Of a stretch of DNA of 64,000 nucleotides, positions 15,488 through 23,855 are shown one piece after another. The notes under the pieces were generated by a model that saw only the letters and a list, made by a program, of their open reading frames with translations, was not told the origin of the DNA and did not search any database. Numbering within the stretch: the stretch's first letter is position 1; every line of letters begins with the position of its first letter. Both the position numbers and the translations under genes were made by a program. This DNA is from Amycolatopsis sp. 2-15 (lineage in GTDB: Bacteria; Actinomycetota; Actinomycetes; Mycobacteriales; Pseudonocardiaceae), in contig NZ_CP127294.1 of the NCBI RefSeq assembly GCF_030285625.1, forward strand, positions 6,604,001 to 6,668,000, given 5' to 3'.

Positions 15488-17976
15488 GCCGGTCTCCTCA
15501 GCTGCACGAGCTCCGCGAGCTCGGTGTCCGTCAGCTCGGTGAACGCCGCTTCCCCACCGGCGAGCACGGCGTCGGCGAGCGCGCGTTTCTCTCGCAGCAG
15601 CGCGGCGATCCGGTCCTCGACCGTGCCCTCGGCAACGAGCCGGTGCACCTGCACCGGACGCCTCTGCCCGATCCGGTAGGCGCGGTCGGTCGCCTGGTCC
15701 TCGACGGCCGGGTTCCACCAGCGGTCGTAGTGCACCACGTGGTCGGCGCGGGTGAGCGTGAGGCCCGTCCCGGCCGCCTTCAGCGACAGCAGGAACACCG
15801 GCACGGCGCCGTCCTGGAATCGGCGGACCAGCTCTTCACGCCGGGGAACGGGGGTGCCGCCGTGCAGGAACTGGCTGGGGATTTTACGACCCGCGAGGTG
15901 GCGTTGCAGCAGCCTCGCCATCACCACGTACTGGGTGAACACGAGCACCGCGCCGTCTTCGGCGAGGATCGTGTCGAGCAGCTCGTCCAGCAGCTCCAGC
16001 TTGCCGGACCGGCCGGACAGCGGCGCGTCGTCGCCTTCGGCCAGGTAGTGGGCGGGGTGGTTGCAGATCTGCTTGAGCGTGGTGAGCAGCTTGACGATGC
16101 GGCCGCGGCGCGCCATCCCGTCGCTCGCGCCGACCTCGGCCAGCAGTTCCCGCACGGCCGCCTCGTACAGCGCGGCCTGCTCGGCGGTCAGCGCCACGGG
16201 CCGGTCGGTTTCGGTCTTCGCGGGCAGCTCGGGCGCGATCCCCGGGTCGGATTTGCGCCGCCGTAGCAGGAACGGTCGCAGCAGCCGGGAAAGCCGCTCG
16301 GCCGCGGCGGGATCGGCACCGGATTCGACGGGTTTCGCCCAGCGGGCACGGAAGTCCGTGAGCGTGCCGAGCAGGCCCGGCGTGGTCCAGTCCAGGATCG
16401 CCCACAGCTCGGACAGCGTGTTCTCCACCGGGGTGCCCGTGAGCGCCACCCGGGCGGATGAGCGCAACGTGCGCAGCGTTTTCGCCGTGCCGGAACGGTG
16501 GTTCTTCACGTGCTGGGCCTCGTCGGCCACCACCAGGTCCCACGCCACGGCGGCCAGCCGCGCCGGATCCGCGCGCAGCGTGCCGTAGGTGGTGAGCACG
16601 AAGCCGTCGAGGTCGTCGAGCGAGCGGGCGCCGCCGTGGAACCGCCGGACGGCGACGCCCGGGGCGAAGCGGTGGATCTCGGCCTCCCACGTGCCCAGCA
16701 GCGACGCCGGACACACCACCAGCGTCGGGCCGGTGGCGCGGTGCAGGTGCAGGGCGATGAGGGTGAGCGTCTTGCCCAGGCCCATGTCGTCGGCGAGGCA
16801 GCCGCCCAGGCCCAGGGAGGTGACGGTGTCGAGCCAGTGCAGGCCGCGCAGCTGGTAGTCGCGCAGGTTCGCCGTCAACCCTGCCGGAGGCGGCATCGGG
16901 CCCGGTAGCTCGGCGAGCCGCGACCGCAGCGTGGCGAGCCAGCCGCCGGTGACGAGCTCGACCTCGGCACCGTCCACTTCGGTCGTGCCGGCCAGAGCGG
17001 CGGCCAGCGCGTCGACGGGCGCGAGGGGTTTCAGCGCCCGCTCCCGGGCGCGGCTCGCCGACGCCGGGTCGAGCAGCACCCACCGGTCCCGCAGCCGTAC
17101 GACGGGCCGGTGCGCCTCCGCGAGCACGTCCAGCTCGGCCGCCGAGAGCTGGGTGCCACCGAGGGCGAGCTGCCAGTCGAGCTCCAACGCGCGGCCGCCG
17201 CCGAAGAAGGCCGGCACGTCGTCCGGCGCGGCACCAGGACGGACGACCGCGCGAGCCGTGAGCCCGGCCAGGTCGGCGGGCCAGTGGACGGCGACGCCCA
17301 GGTCGGCCAGCCGGCCGGCGGCGGCACCGAGCAGCTCGCGGATGTCGTCGTCGAGCAGCGCCACCTCCGCGGGCACGGGCGCGGCCAGCAGCGGGGCGAG
17401 CGGCGGCCACACTTCGGCGCAGCGCCGCAACACGAGCAGCACCTCGTGGCGGACCGCCTCGGCGCCCGTCCGCCACAGTTCGTCGGCGTCGACGACGGTG
17501 TCGCGGTGCACCTGCACCACAGCGCGGAACCGGCCGCCGTCGAGGTCGTCCGATTCGAGCCGCAGCGACAGCCGCGTGGCGGCGGCGAGGCCGGCGACGT
17601 CACGCAGGAACCGCAGTAGCACGGGAAACGGCTCGGGCAACCGGGCCGGGTCACCGGGCAGCGGGGTGGCGTGGGCGTGCGGCGGCATCGCGTCGGCGAG
17701 CCGGCGCAGCCACTGTTCTTCCTCGGGCGCCAGCGGCCCCGTCCACCCGGCCCCGGCCAGGCGCATCCCCGCCTGCGCGGCGACCGACCAGAACTCCGCC
17801 GACGCGTCGCCGGAAACCTCGGGCAGCAGCTCGACAGCGTCGGCGACCGGGACCCGCCGCGCCGGAACCGTGCGCAGACCGTCTCGCAGCACCACGTCGA
17901 GCGAACCGAGCTCGCCCGGTCCCGCCGGTGTGGTGCCGTCCGGGTGCCAGAACACGACGAAACCCGGCTCGACCAC
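15484..17976 (-). CDS. SNF2-family DEAD/DEAH helicase
   Basis: An 830-residue ATP-dependent DNA translocase of the bacterial RapA/HepA-like SNF2 branch. The N-terminal 370 residues form the SNF2-associated domain typical of actinobacterial members (VVFWHPDG start). Walker A is DDMGLGKTLT near 394, the DEAQ box is VVADEAQHVKN near 487, motif III is LTGTPVENTLSELW, and motif VI is TDRAYRIGQRRPVQVHR. The GTG at 17976 follows GGGGGAGG; an upstream GTG at 18006 is an alternative. It is translationally coupled to the SWIM protein and divergent from the TetR gene at 18089. A role in DNA repair, transcription recycling or defence cannot be separated from sequence alone. Confidence 0.93.
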   Translation of the reverse strand: MVEPGFVVFWHPDGTTPAGPGELGSLDVVLRDGLRTVPARRVPVADAVELLPEVSGDASAEFWSVAAQAGMRLAGAGWTGPLAPEEEQWLRRLADAMPPHAHATPLPGDPARLPEPFPVLLRFLRDVAGLAAATRLSLRLESDDLDGGRFRAVVQVHRDTVVDADELWRTGAEAVRHEVLLVLRRCAEVWPPLAPLLAAPVPAEVALLDDDIRELLGAAAGRLADLGVAVHWPADLAGLTARAVVRPGAAPDDVPAFFGGGRALELDWQLALGGTQLSAAELDVLAEAHRPVVRLRDRWVLLDPASASRARERALKPLAPVDALAAALAGTTEVDGAEVELVTGGWLATLRSRLAELPGPMPPPAGLTANLRDYQLRGLHWLDTVTSLGLGGCLADDMGLGKTLTLIALHLHRATGPTLVVCPASLLGTWEAEIHRFAPGVAVRRFHGGARSLDDLDGFVLTTYGTLRADPARLAAVAWDLVVADEAQHVKNHRSGTAKTLRTLRSSARVALTGTPVENTLSELWAILDWTTPGLLGTLTDFRARWAKPVESGADPAAAERLSRLLRPFLLRRRKSDPGIAPELPAKTETDRPVALTAEQAALYEAAVRELLAEVGASDGMARRGRIVKLLTTLKQICNHPAHYLAEGDDAPLSGRSGKLELLDELLDTILAEDGAVLVFTQYVVMARLLQRHLAGRKIPSQFLHGGTPVPRREELVRRFQDGAVPVFLLSLKAAGTGLTLTRADHVVHYDRWWNPAVEDQATDRAYRIGQRRPVQVHRLVAEGTVEDRIAALLREKRALADAVLAGGEAAFTELTDTELAELVQLRRPA

Positions 17977-18059
17977 GACGGCCTCCCCCGGCGATGCGCT
18001 CCCCACGACTCCCCTTCCCGTCGGTCTCGTCCGCCGTCCGCCGACATTACCAGAACTCT

Positions 18060-18070
18060 GTACGACGTAC
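18060..18070. promoter_or_regulatory. Probable TetR operator GTACG-a-CGTAC
   Basis: A perfect 11-bp palindrome with flanking CT/AG symmetry lies in the space between the helicase and the TetR gene, 18 bases before the TetR start. It is placed to control both divergent transcripts. Confidence 0.5.
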
Positions 18071-18088
18071 GAGGAAATGCAGGGCAGA

Positions 18089-18859
18089 ATGACGCGGATG
18101 AGCACGGAGTACACCGGCGGCGGCGACCCGCGGCGGACGATCGAGCTGCTCTGGGGCGTCCCCGGACCCCCACGGCGCGGGCCGAAGCCCAAGCTCACCG
18201 TGGCCGACGTCGTCGCGACCGCGACGCGGCTGGCCGACGCCGACGGGCTCGAGGCGGTGACCATGCGCCGCGTCGCCGACGAGCTCGGGGTCGCCCCGAT
18301 GTCGCTCTACACCTACGTGCCCGGACACGCCGAGCTGATCGACCTGATGCTCGACGGCGCCCACGGCGAGCTCACCGCGGAACTGCCCTCGACCGGTTGG
18401 CGCGACGCGCTCACCGCCGTGGCCGAGGACCTGTGGCGCCTCTACCACCGCCACCCCTGGCTGCTGCAGATCACCACCGGCCGCCCGCCGCTCGGGCCCA
18501 ACACCTTCGCCAAGTACGAACGCGAACTCAGCGCGCTCGACGGCCTCGATCTCGACGAACTGGAGCTCGACGCCGTCGTCGGCCTCGTCATCGGGCTCGT
18601 GCAGGGCACCGCGCGCGGCTCGATCGACGCCGTCCGGCTCGCGCGCCGCACCGGCCTGACCGACGCCGAGTGGTGGGAACGCAGCGCGCCCGTCCTCGCC
18701 GAAATCCCCGCCGCCGACGGCGCGAACTTCCCGCGCGCGAGCCGCGTCGGCACCGCCGCCGGGCAGGCGCACGACGCCGCGTCCAACCCCGAGCACCACT
18801 TCCGCTTCGGCCTCGCCCGCATCCTCGACGGGGTGACGCTGCTCGTCGAGCGCCGCTGA
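18089..18859 (+). CDS. TetR-family regulator (TetR class, C-terminal TetR_C type)
   Basis: A regulator of about 256 residues. The DNA-binding domain is displaced by a 30-residue N-terminal arm. It reads LTVADVVATATRLADADGLEAVTMRRVADELGVAPMSLYTYVPGHAELIDLM, the layout of true TetR-class repressors rather than the shorter AcrR type. The C-terminal domain (about 100-256) is the ligand-binding part. ATG 18089 is my choice; 18077 and 18098 are also in frame. A GTACGaCGTAC palindrome lies just upstream. Divergence from the SNF2/SWIM operon suggests it may control that operon, although such regulators often control exporters. Confidence 0.88.
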   Translation: MTRMSTEYTGGGDPRRTIELLWGVPGPPRRGPKPKLTVADVVATATRLADADGLEAVTMRRVADELGVAPMSLYTYVPGHAELIDLMLDGAHGELTAELPSTGWRDALTAVAEDLWRLYHRHPWLLQITTGRPPLGPNTFAKYERELSALDGLDLDELELDAVVGLVIGLVQGTARGSIDAVRLARRTGLTDAEWWERSAPVLAEIPAADGANFPRASRVGTAAGQAHDAASNPEHHFRFGLARILDGVTLLVERR

Positions 18860-18903
18860 AGGCCTGGAGACTGTCGGTCCCCCGGATTAGGTTCGCACCC
18901 GGG

Positions 18904-18930
18904 TGTCGGTTTCGCTCATGCCCGCTCGTC
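18904..18930 (+). promoter_or_regulatory. ECF-type promoter of the first sigma cassette
   Basis: TGTCGG (18904-18909), 17 bases, then CGTC (18927-18930), ending 34 bases before the sigma GTG. The same elements and spacing recur before the DGPF and PPOX genes of the second cassette (42462-42488 and 43046-43072). This matches the TGTCGA/CG(A/T)C motif reported for ECF42 sigma factors as I recall it. Confidence 0.6.
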
Positions 18931-18964
18931 GAGCGGATACGAGCCGGCACCGGAGGGAGCACGG

Positions 18965-20287
18965 GTGGAGGAGCACGGGCGGGACGCCGCGGTGGAGGCC
19001 GCCGTCGCGCAGGCGTTCCGGGAAGAGTGGTCGCTGGTCGTGGCCACCCTCATCCGGGTCACCGGCGACTGGGACCTCGCCGAGGAGTGCGCCCAGGACG
19101 CCTTCACCCTCGCCGTGCGCACCTGGCCGCGCGACGGCATCCCAACCCGACCCGGGGCCTGGCTCACCACCGCCGCCCGCAACCGAGCCGTCGACCGGAT
19201 CCGCCGCGACGCCGTAGGAGCGGGCAAGCTCCGGGAGGCCGCGCGCATGATCGTCCCCGACGAACCACCGACCGACGACGGAACCGTGCCCGACGATCGC
19301 CTCCGCCTCATCTTCACCTGCTGCCACCCGGCGCTCGCCGTCGAAGCACAGGTCGCGCTCGCGTTGCGCACCCTGGCCGGGCTCAGCACCGCCGAGATCG
19401 CCCGCGCGTTCCTCGTGCCCGAGGCCACGATGTCGCAGCGGCTCGTGCGGGTGAAACGCAAGATCCGCAGCGCCGGCATCCCGTACCGCGTGCCGCCCGC
19501 GCACCTGCTGCCCGAACGCACCGCGGCCGTGCTCGGCGTGCTGTACCTGCTGTTCAACGAGGGCTACACCGCCAGCGCCGGACCCGACCTGCAACGGCCC
19601 GACCTCGCCGCCGAAGCGATCCGCCTCGCCCGCGTGCTCGCGCACCTGATGCCCGACGAACCCGAGGCCAGCGGCCTGCTCGCGCTCCTGCTGCTGCAGC
19701 ACGCCCGCCGCGCCACCCGCGTCGCCGGCAACGGGGAGCTGGTGCCTCTGGAGGAACAGGATCGCGGCCGCTGGGACGCCGCCGCGATCACCGAGGGCAC
19801 CACCCTGCTGGAAGCCGCGTTGCGCCGCCACAACCCCGGGCCCTACCAGGTGCAGGCCGCGATCGCCGCGTGCCACGCCACGGCCGCGCGTGCCGCCGAC
19901 ACGGACTGGGCCCAGATCGCCGGCCTCTACCGCGAGCTGCGCCGCCACCTGCCCACCCCCGTCGTGGAGCTGAACCACGCGGTCGCCGCGGGGATGGCGT
20001 TCGGGCCCGGAACCGGCCTCGCACTCGCCGACGAGCTCACCGCCCGCGGCACGCTGGCCGGCTACCACCTGCTGCCCGCCACCCGCGCCGACTTCCTGCG
20101 CCGCCTCGGCCGCACCGCCGAAGCCCACACCGCGTACACCGAGGCGCTCGACCTCGCGCGCACCGACGCCGAGCGCGGCTACCTGCGGCGCAGGCTCGCC
20201 GAAATTTCCGGCGCGGAGGTGTCGGTCCCGGCGCCGCCCGTTCGTCGGCTGGACAAACCGACCCGTGAACCGGAAGGACCGCGATGA
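18965..20287 (+). CDS. ECF sigma factor with C-terminal extension (ECF42-like)
   Basis: A 440-residue sigma factor. Residues 15-85 are region 2 (DWDLAEECAQDAFTLAVRTW ... RPGAWLTTAARNRAVDRIRRD). Region 4 follows (ALAVEAQVALALRTLAGLSTAEIARAFLVPEATMSQRLVRVKRKI, about 120-165). The last 250 residues are a helical TPR-like extension with LYLLFNEGYTAS and the DRGRWD motif, characteristic of the ECF42 group. That group lacks a classical anti-sigma factor and neighbours DGPF/YCII genes, as here. The GTG at 18965 has GGAGGGAG. Its stop overlaps the hydrolase start (ATGA). A TGTCGG-N17-CGTC promoter upstream suggests autoregulation. Confidence 0.92.
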   Translation: MEEHGRDAAVEAAVAQAFREEWSLVVATLIRVTGDWDLAEECAQDAFTLAVRTWPRDGIPTRPGAWLTTAARNRAVDRIRRDAVGAGKLREAARMIVPDEPPTDDGTVPDDRLRLIFTCCHPALAVEAQVALALRTLAGLSTAEIARAFLVPEATMSQRLVRVKRKIRSAGIPYRVPPAHLLPERTAAVLGVLYLLFNEGYTASAGPDLQRPDLAAEAIRLARVLAHLMPDEPEASGLLALLLLQHARRATRVAGNGELVPLEEQDRGRWDAAAITEGTTLLEAALRRHNPGPYQVQAAIAACHATAARAADTDWAQIAGLYRELRRHLPTPVVELNHAVAAGMAFGPGTGLALADELTARGTLAGYHLLPATRADFLRRLGRTAEAHTAYTEALDLARTDAERGYLRRRLAEISGAEVSVPAPPVRRLDKPTREPEGPR

Positions 20288-21090
20288 TCACCAAGACCCT
20301 GCGTGTACCCGGCGCCGAGCTGACCTACGACGTCGACGGCGACGGCCCCGTGCTGCTGCTCGTGCCCGGCGGCCCTGCCGACGCCACGGCGTTCACCGGC
20401 CTGCGCCCGCACCTGACCGGCCGCTACACCGTGGTCACCTTCGACCCGCGCGGCCTCTCTCGCAGCCCGATCGCCGGCGAAGCCGGCGACGACATCGTCG
20501 GTGAGCACGCCGGCGACGTGCACCGCCTGCTCACCGAGCTCGGCGGCGGGCCCGCGCACGTGTTCGCCAACAGCGGCGGAGCGATCACCATGCTGGAGCA
20601 CGCCCGGCGGCACCCGGGCGAGGTGACGACCCTGGTCGCGCACGAGCCGCCGATCAGCCGCTACCTCGGCGAGATGCTGGCCGACTTCCCCGACGTCCCG
20701 GCGCTCTACCGCGAGCAGGGCGTCGAGGCCGCGCTCGGCGCGTTCATGGCGGCGTCCGGCTTCGACGTGCCGCCGCCACCGGCGAACCCGTCGGCCGAGG
20801 AAATCGAACAGGGCAAACGGATGCAGGGCAACTTCGCGTTCTTCTTCGGCCACCTCATGGCCGCCATCGGCGCCTGGGAACCCGACCTCGACGCCCTGCG
20901 CGCCACCGGCACCCACCTCATCGTCGCCGTCGGCAAGGCCGCGGCCGGCACTCCCGCCCACACCTCCGGGCTCGAGCTGGCCCGCGCGCTCGGGCAGGAA
21001 GCCGTGGAGTTCCCCGGAGACCACGGCGGGTTCGCCGGCGAACCCGGCCCCTTCGCCACCCGCCTGACCGAAGTCCTCACCCACGCCTAG
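20284..21090 (+). CDS. Alpha/beta hydrolase in the ECF cassette
   Basis: A 268-residue alpha/beta-fold hydrolase. The oxyanion-hole motif LLLVPGGPAD is near 24 and the turn TFDPRGLSRS near 58. The nucleophile elbow is FANSGGA near 95 (an N-x-S-x-G version), and the catalytic histidine is in GDHGGFAGEP near the C-terminus. The substrate is unknown. The start codon overlaps the stop of the sigma factor gene, which makes coupling almost certain, and the DGPF gene follows 10 bases later. It is presumably expressed when the sigma factor activates its own promoter. Confidence 0.9.
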   Translation: MITKTLRVPGAELTYDVDGDGPVLLLVPGGPADATAFTGLRPHLTGRYTVVTFDPRGLSRSPIAGEAGDDIVGEHAGDVHRLLTELGGGPAHVFANSGGAITMLEHARRHPGEVTTLVAHEPPISRYLGEMLADFPDVPALYREQGVEAALGAFMAASGFDVPPPPANPSAEEIEQGKRMQGNFAFFFGHLMAAIGAWEPDLDALRATGTHLIVAVGKAAAGTPAHTSGLELARALGQEAVEFPGDHGGFAGEPGPFATRLTEVLTHA

Positions 21091-21100
21091 GAGACCGCTC

Positions 21101-21421
21101 ATGCGTTACCTGCTCATGATCGCCGGAGAAGAGCCCACCGAGGAGCAGAAGATCGCCGGCTGCGGCGGCTGGTCCGACGACCTGCTCGCCCGCGGCATCC
21201 TCGTCGGCGGCGGAGGCCTGCACCCGCCCGCCACCGCCACCACCGTCCGGGTGCGCGGCGGCGACGTCCTGCTGACCGACGGCCCGTTCGCCGAGAGCAA
21301 GGAACAGATCGGCGGCTTCGTCATGATCGACTGCGCCGACCTCGACGAGGCCGTCGAGATCGCCTCCAGCCATCCCGCCGCCGCGTACGGCACCATCGAA
21401 GTCCGCCCGATGCTGGGCTGA
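21101..21421 (+). CDS. YCII/DGPF-domain protein
   Basis: A 106-residue protein of the YCII-related DGPF family: start MRYLLMIAGEEP, motif LTDGPFAESKEQIGGF near residue 62, and ending GTIEVRPMLG. DGPF proteins are the characteristic neighbours and targets of ECF42 sigma factors; their biochemical role is unknown. It is the third gene of the cassette. AGGAGA precedes the ATG at 21101. The paralogue at 42003-42410 shares the motif but is longer. Confidence 0.92.
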   Translation: MRYLLMIAGEEPTEEQKIAGCGGWSDDLLARGILVGGGGLHPPATATTVRVRGGDVLLTDGPFAESKEQIGGFVMIDCADLDEAVEIASSHPAAAYGTIEVRPMLG

Positions 21422-21442
21422 CCCGGACACGAGGAGAACCCC

Positions 21443-21931
21443 ATGCCGTCCCTTGTGGAGCGCGAAGACCAGCCCTACGTCGGCTACCGCGCGACTGTCG
21501 GCTTCGACGGGCTGCGCGAGGTCGCGCACCGCATCGCCGCCATCGTCGGTGCCCTCGCCGAACGCGGGGTCGCGCCGGCGGGCGCGCCGTTCTTCCGCTA
21601 CCTCGTGCTCGGGCCGGACATGGCCAGCCTGACAGTGGAAGCCGGCGTGCCGGTCGCCGCGCCGGTCGAGCTGGGCGAGGAGTACCTCAACGACGTCGTG
21701 CCCGGCGGGAAGTACGTGATGGCCACCCACCACGGCGCGCCCGACGGACTCGCCGCCGCCACCGCCGAAGTCCTCGGCTGGGGTACGGCCGAAGGCGTGC
21801 GCTGGGACCGCACCCAGGGCGCCGACGGCGAGCACTGGACCGGGCGCCTCGAGGTCTACCGCACCGACCCGCGCGTGGAACCCGACGCCACGAAGTGGGA
21901 GACCGACCTGTACTTCCGCCTCGCCGACTGA
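21443..21931 (+). CDS. GyrI-like small-molecule-binding protein
   Basis: A 162-residue protein resembling the GyrI-like/effector-binding domain found at the C-terminus of AraC and MerR regulators, here without a DNA-binding part. Visible features are the start VEREDQPYVGYRATV, APFFRYLVLGPDMASLTVEAGVPV, and a conserved glutamate before the end (VYRTDPRVEPDATKWETDLYFRL). Such stand-alone domains bind amphipathic ligands. GAGGAG lies before the ATG at 21443, and the gene follows the DGPF gene after 21 bases, so it closes the cassette. A role in ligand sequestration or sensing is inference. Confidence 0.82.
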   Translation: MPSLVEREDQPYVGYRATVGFDGLREVAHRIAAIVGALAERGVAPAGAPFFRYLVLGPDMASLTVEAGVPVAAPVELGEEYLNDVVPGGKYVMATHHGAPDGLAAATAEVLGWGTAEGVRWDRTQGADGEHWTGRLEVYRTDPRVEPDATKWETDLYFRLAD

Positions 21932-21959
21932 CCAGCGCGGGACCGGTTTGGGCAGCGCG

Positions 21960-22439
21960 TCAGCCGGTCCCGCGCGCCAGCCACCCCCCGAGCAGGCACG
22001 CAAACCCGGCCGCCGAGACGAAGGCGCGCACCAGGTTCCACCGCACCCAGCTCGTCTCGAACCGCGCCCGCAGCTCGGCGAGCGCCGAGGTGCCACGGTC
22101 CAGCGCGTTGTTCATCGGAATGTTCTTCACGGCCGTGATCACGATCATCGCCAGCAGCAGCACGAACCCGGCGATCAGCCACGGCAGCGCCCCGCGCCCT
22201 CCGGCCACCAGGTCCAGCACCACTGCGGCCGCCGCCAGCAGGGGCGCGCCGAGGAACGTGAGCAGGAACCAGCCGTTGACGATCGCGATGTTGATCTCGC
22301 GCATCGCCGTCACGAACGTGTGGTCGTCCGCGCGCGCCAGGCCCGGCATCACCGACACCGCGTAGGAGTAGAACAACCCCGCGATCAATCCCGCCGCGAC
22401 GATCGCGACCACCAGCACCACTCCGGACACCGTGAACAT
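21960..22439 (-). CDS. DUF1772 (anthrone-oxygenase-like) membrane protein
   Basis: A 159-residue protein with four predicted membrane helices (about 5-25, 50-70, 78-98, 135-155). The loop TAVKNIPMNNALDRG near 105 is the signature of DUF1772. Some relatives are cofactor-free anthrone oxygenases in aromatic polyketide pathways; most are uncharacterised, and no polyketide genes lie nearby. The ATG at 22439 has GGGAAGGGAG. It converges on the ECF cassette (29 bases between stops). Confidence 0.85.
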   Translation of the reverse strand: MFTVSGVVLVVAIVAAGLIAGLFYSYAVSVMPGLARADDHTFVTAMREINIAIVNGWFLLTFLGAPLLAAAAVVLDLVAGGRGALPWLIAGFVLLLAMIVITAVKNIPMNNALDRGTSALAELRARFETSWVRWNLVRAFVSAAGFACLLGGWLARGTG

Positions 22440-22512
22440 CACGTGCTCCCTTCCCCCGCCGGCGCGGTCCACCGCGCCCAGCCACCCGTCGCCGCCGTCG
22501 AGCGCGCGTACT

Positions 22513-22691
22513 TCACGCGCCTCGATCGGACGCGAGCCACCCGCTATCGTCCGCCGAAACCGGACGATAGCGGACATCACGCCCGATCGAGGTGGAGATT
22601 TCCCAGGCCACGTCGCCGAAGGTCACCAGCCGCGGGCCGGCCGGTTTCAGCACGGGGCCGTCGAGCGCACCCGTGGTCGACGACCCCGGCC
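22513..22691 (-). pseudogene. NmrA-like NAD(P)-binding protein, C-terminal remnant
   Basis: On the minus strand the segment VLKPAGPRLVTFGDVAWEIS then TSIGRDVRYRPVSADDSG matches the region L-T-F-A-E-V-A-A-E-I-S-x-x-x-G-R-x-V-R-Y-x-P-V found in NmrA/azoreductase-like proteins. There is no start codon, no Rossmann motif, and the C-terminal tail is unrelated. Upstream it runs straight into the end of the M28 peptidase gene in another frame. It is a broken scrap of about 55 codons. Confidence 0.5.
22541..22573. repeat. Perfect inverted repeat, 13-bp arms
   Basis: CCGCTATCGTCCG (22541-22553), CCGAAAC, then CGGACGATAGCGG (22561-22573). It lies about 120 bases after the M28 peptidase stop and about 100 bases before the DUF1772 start. 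It may terminate the former or control the latter, even though it also falls inside the NmrA-like remnant. Confidence 0.6.
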
Positions 22692-22694
22692 GCG

Positions 22695-23720
22695 TCACCG
22701 GAGATTCGGGGTCTCCGCCGTCGCGAAGTGGGCGACGGTCCCGGCGATCGCGTCGAGGTAATGGCTGAGCACCACCCGGTTGACGTTGTCGAGGCGATCG
22801 CAGCTCTGGTGGTAGCACGGGTCGTACCGCTCGTCGGCCGACCCGCCCCAACCCTGGGCCTGCGCATCGGACTTCCGTTTGCGGTCACCGTTTTCCGCGC
22901 CACCCGACGGGATGCCGGCTTCGACGAACGCCGATTCGTCGTCGCCGACGAACTCGATGAGCTCCGGCTCCACCCCCGTCTGCTGAAGCTGGCCGGCGAG
23001 GACCCCGGCGACGGTGGCCGAACCGGGCGGGCCCGACGCGGACGGGTCGTCACCCACCCCGCCCTGTGCGAAGTAACCGCCGTTCGGCGAAGCGATCATG
23101 TCCACGTTGAGGTAGAGCATGATCTTGCCGAGGCCCTCGGTGGAAAGCCCGTTCACGTAAGCCTTCGAGCCTTGGGAACCGTCCTCTTCGGAGCCGAAGA
23201 ACGCGAACCGGACCGTGTTGCGCAACGCCGCCGAAGGACCCAGGCGCTTGGCGATCTCCAGCAGCGCCGCGACGCCGGAACCGTTGTCGACGATGCCCGG
23301 ACCGTCCTGCACCGAATCCAGATGAGCCCCGACCATCACCACATGGTCGGGGCTGCCGGTGCGGGTCTGGGCAATGACGTTGCGCATCGTGCCCCGCCCG
23401 GACCCCTCGTAAAAGGGAGTGGCCACCTGGTAACCGGCAGCACGCAGGACACCGGCCACGTAGTCGACGCTCGCGTCGTAACCCGGGCCCGGCGACGCCC
23501 GGTTGCCGCCGTTCTCGTCGGCGATCCGCTGCAACGCCTGGAGGTGGACGACCGCTCCGGCGTCACTCACCGAATCCTTCAGCTGCTGGGCCACCGGACC
23601 GTCGGTCGCCGGGACGCTCGCCGGCTTCCCCGCCGGGGCCGAACAGCCCGCGACGACCACGCCCGCGATCAGCGCGAGCACGAACCGTCTACGACACGAG
23701 ACTCGTTTCGACGACCGCAT
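22695..23720 (-). CDS. M28-family aminopeptidase, lipoprotein
   Basis: An exported zinc aminopeptidase anchored by lipidation: signal helix then lipobox VVVAGC with Cys26. The metal ligands are visible in order: GAHLDSV (His and Asp, near 135), DNGSG with the bridging aspartate, GSEEDGSQGS with the catalytic and ligand glutamates near 180, NVDMI, and a late histidine in CYHQSCDRL. The cysteines there probably form a disulphide, as in Streptomyces aminopeptidases. At 341 residues it is of typical length. The ATG at 23720 follows GGAGGAG. It probably releases N-terminal amino acids from extracellular peptides. Confidence 0.92.
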   Translation of the reverse strand: MRSSKRVSCRRRFVLALIAGVVVAGCSAPAGKPASVPATDGPVAQQLKDSVSDAGAVVHLQALQRIADENGGNRASPGPGYDASVDYVAGVLRAAGYQVATPFYEGSGRGTMRNVIAQTRTGSPDHVVMVGAHLDSVQDGPGIVDNGSGVAALLEIAKRLGPSAALRNTVRFAFFGSEEDGSQGSKAYVNGLSTEGLGKIMLYLNVDMIASPNGGYFAQGGVGDDPSASGPPGSATVAGVLAGQLQQTGVEPELIEFVGDDESAFVEAGIPSGGAENGDRKRKSDAQAQGWGGSADERYDPCYHQSCDRLDNVNRVVLSHYLDAIAGTVAHFATAETPNLR

Positions 23721-23855
23721 CACCAAGGTGCTCCTCCCCGAGCCGTGCCACAAGGCGACCGGACGGGCCCGTGCCCGCTCCGGTCACCATCGTCACCGCG
23801 CGCCCGGGGCGTGACACCACACGGCAAGGGTGATACCGGCGGCGGTCCACACCGC

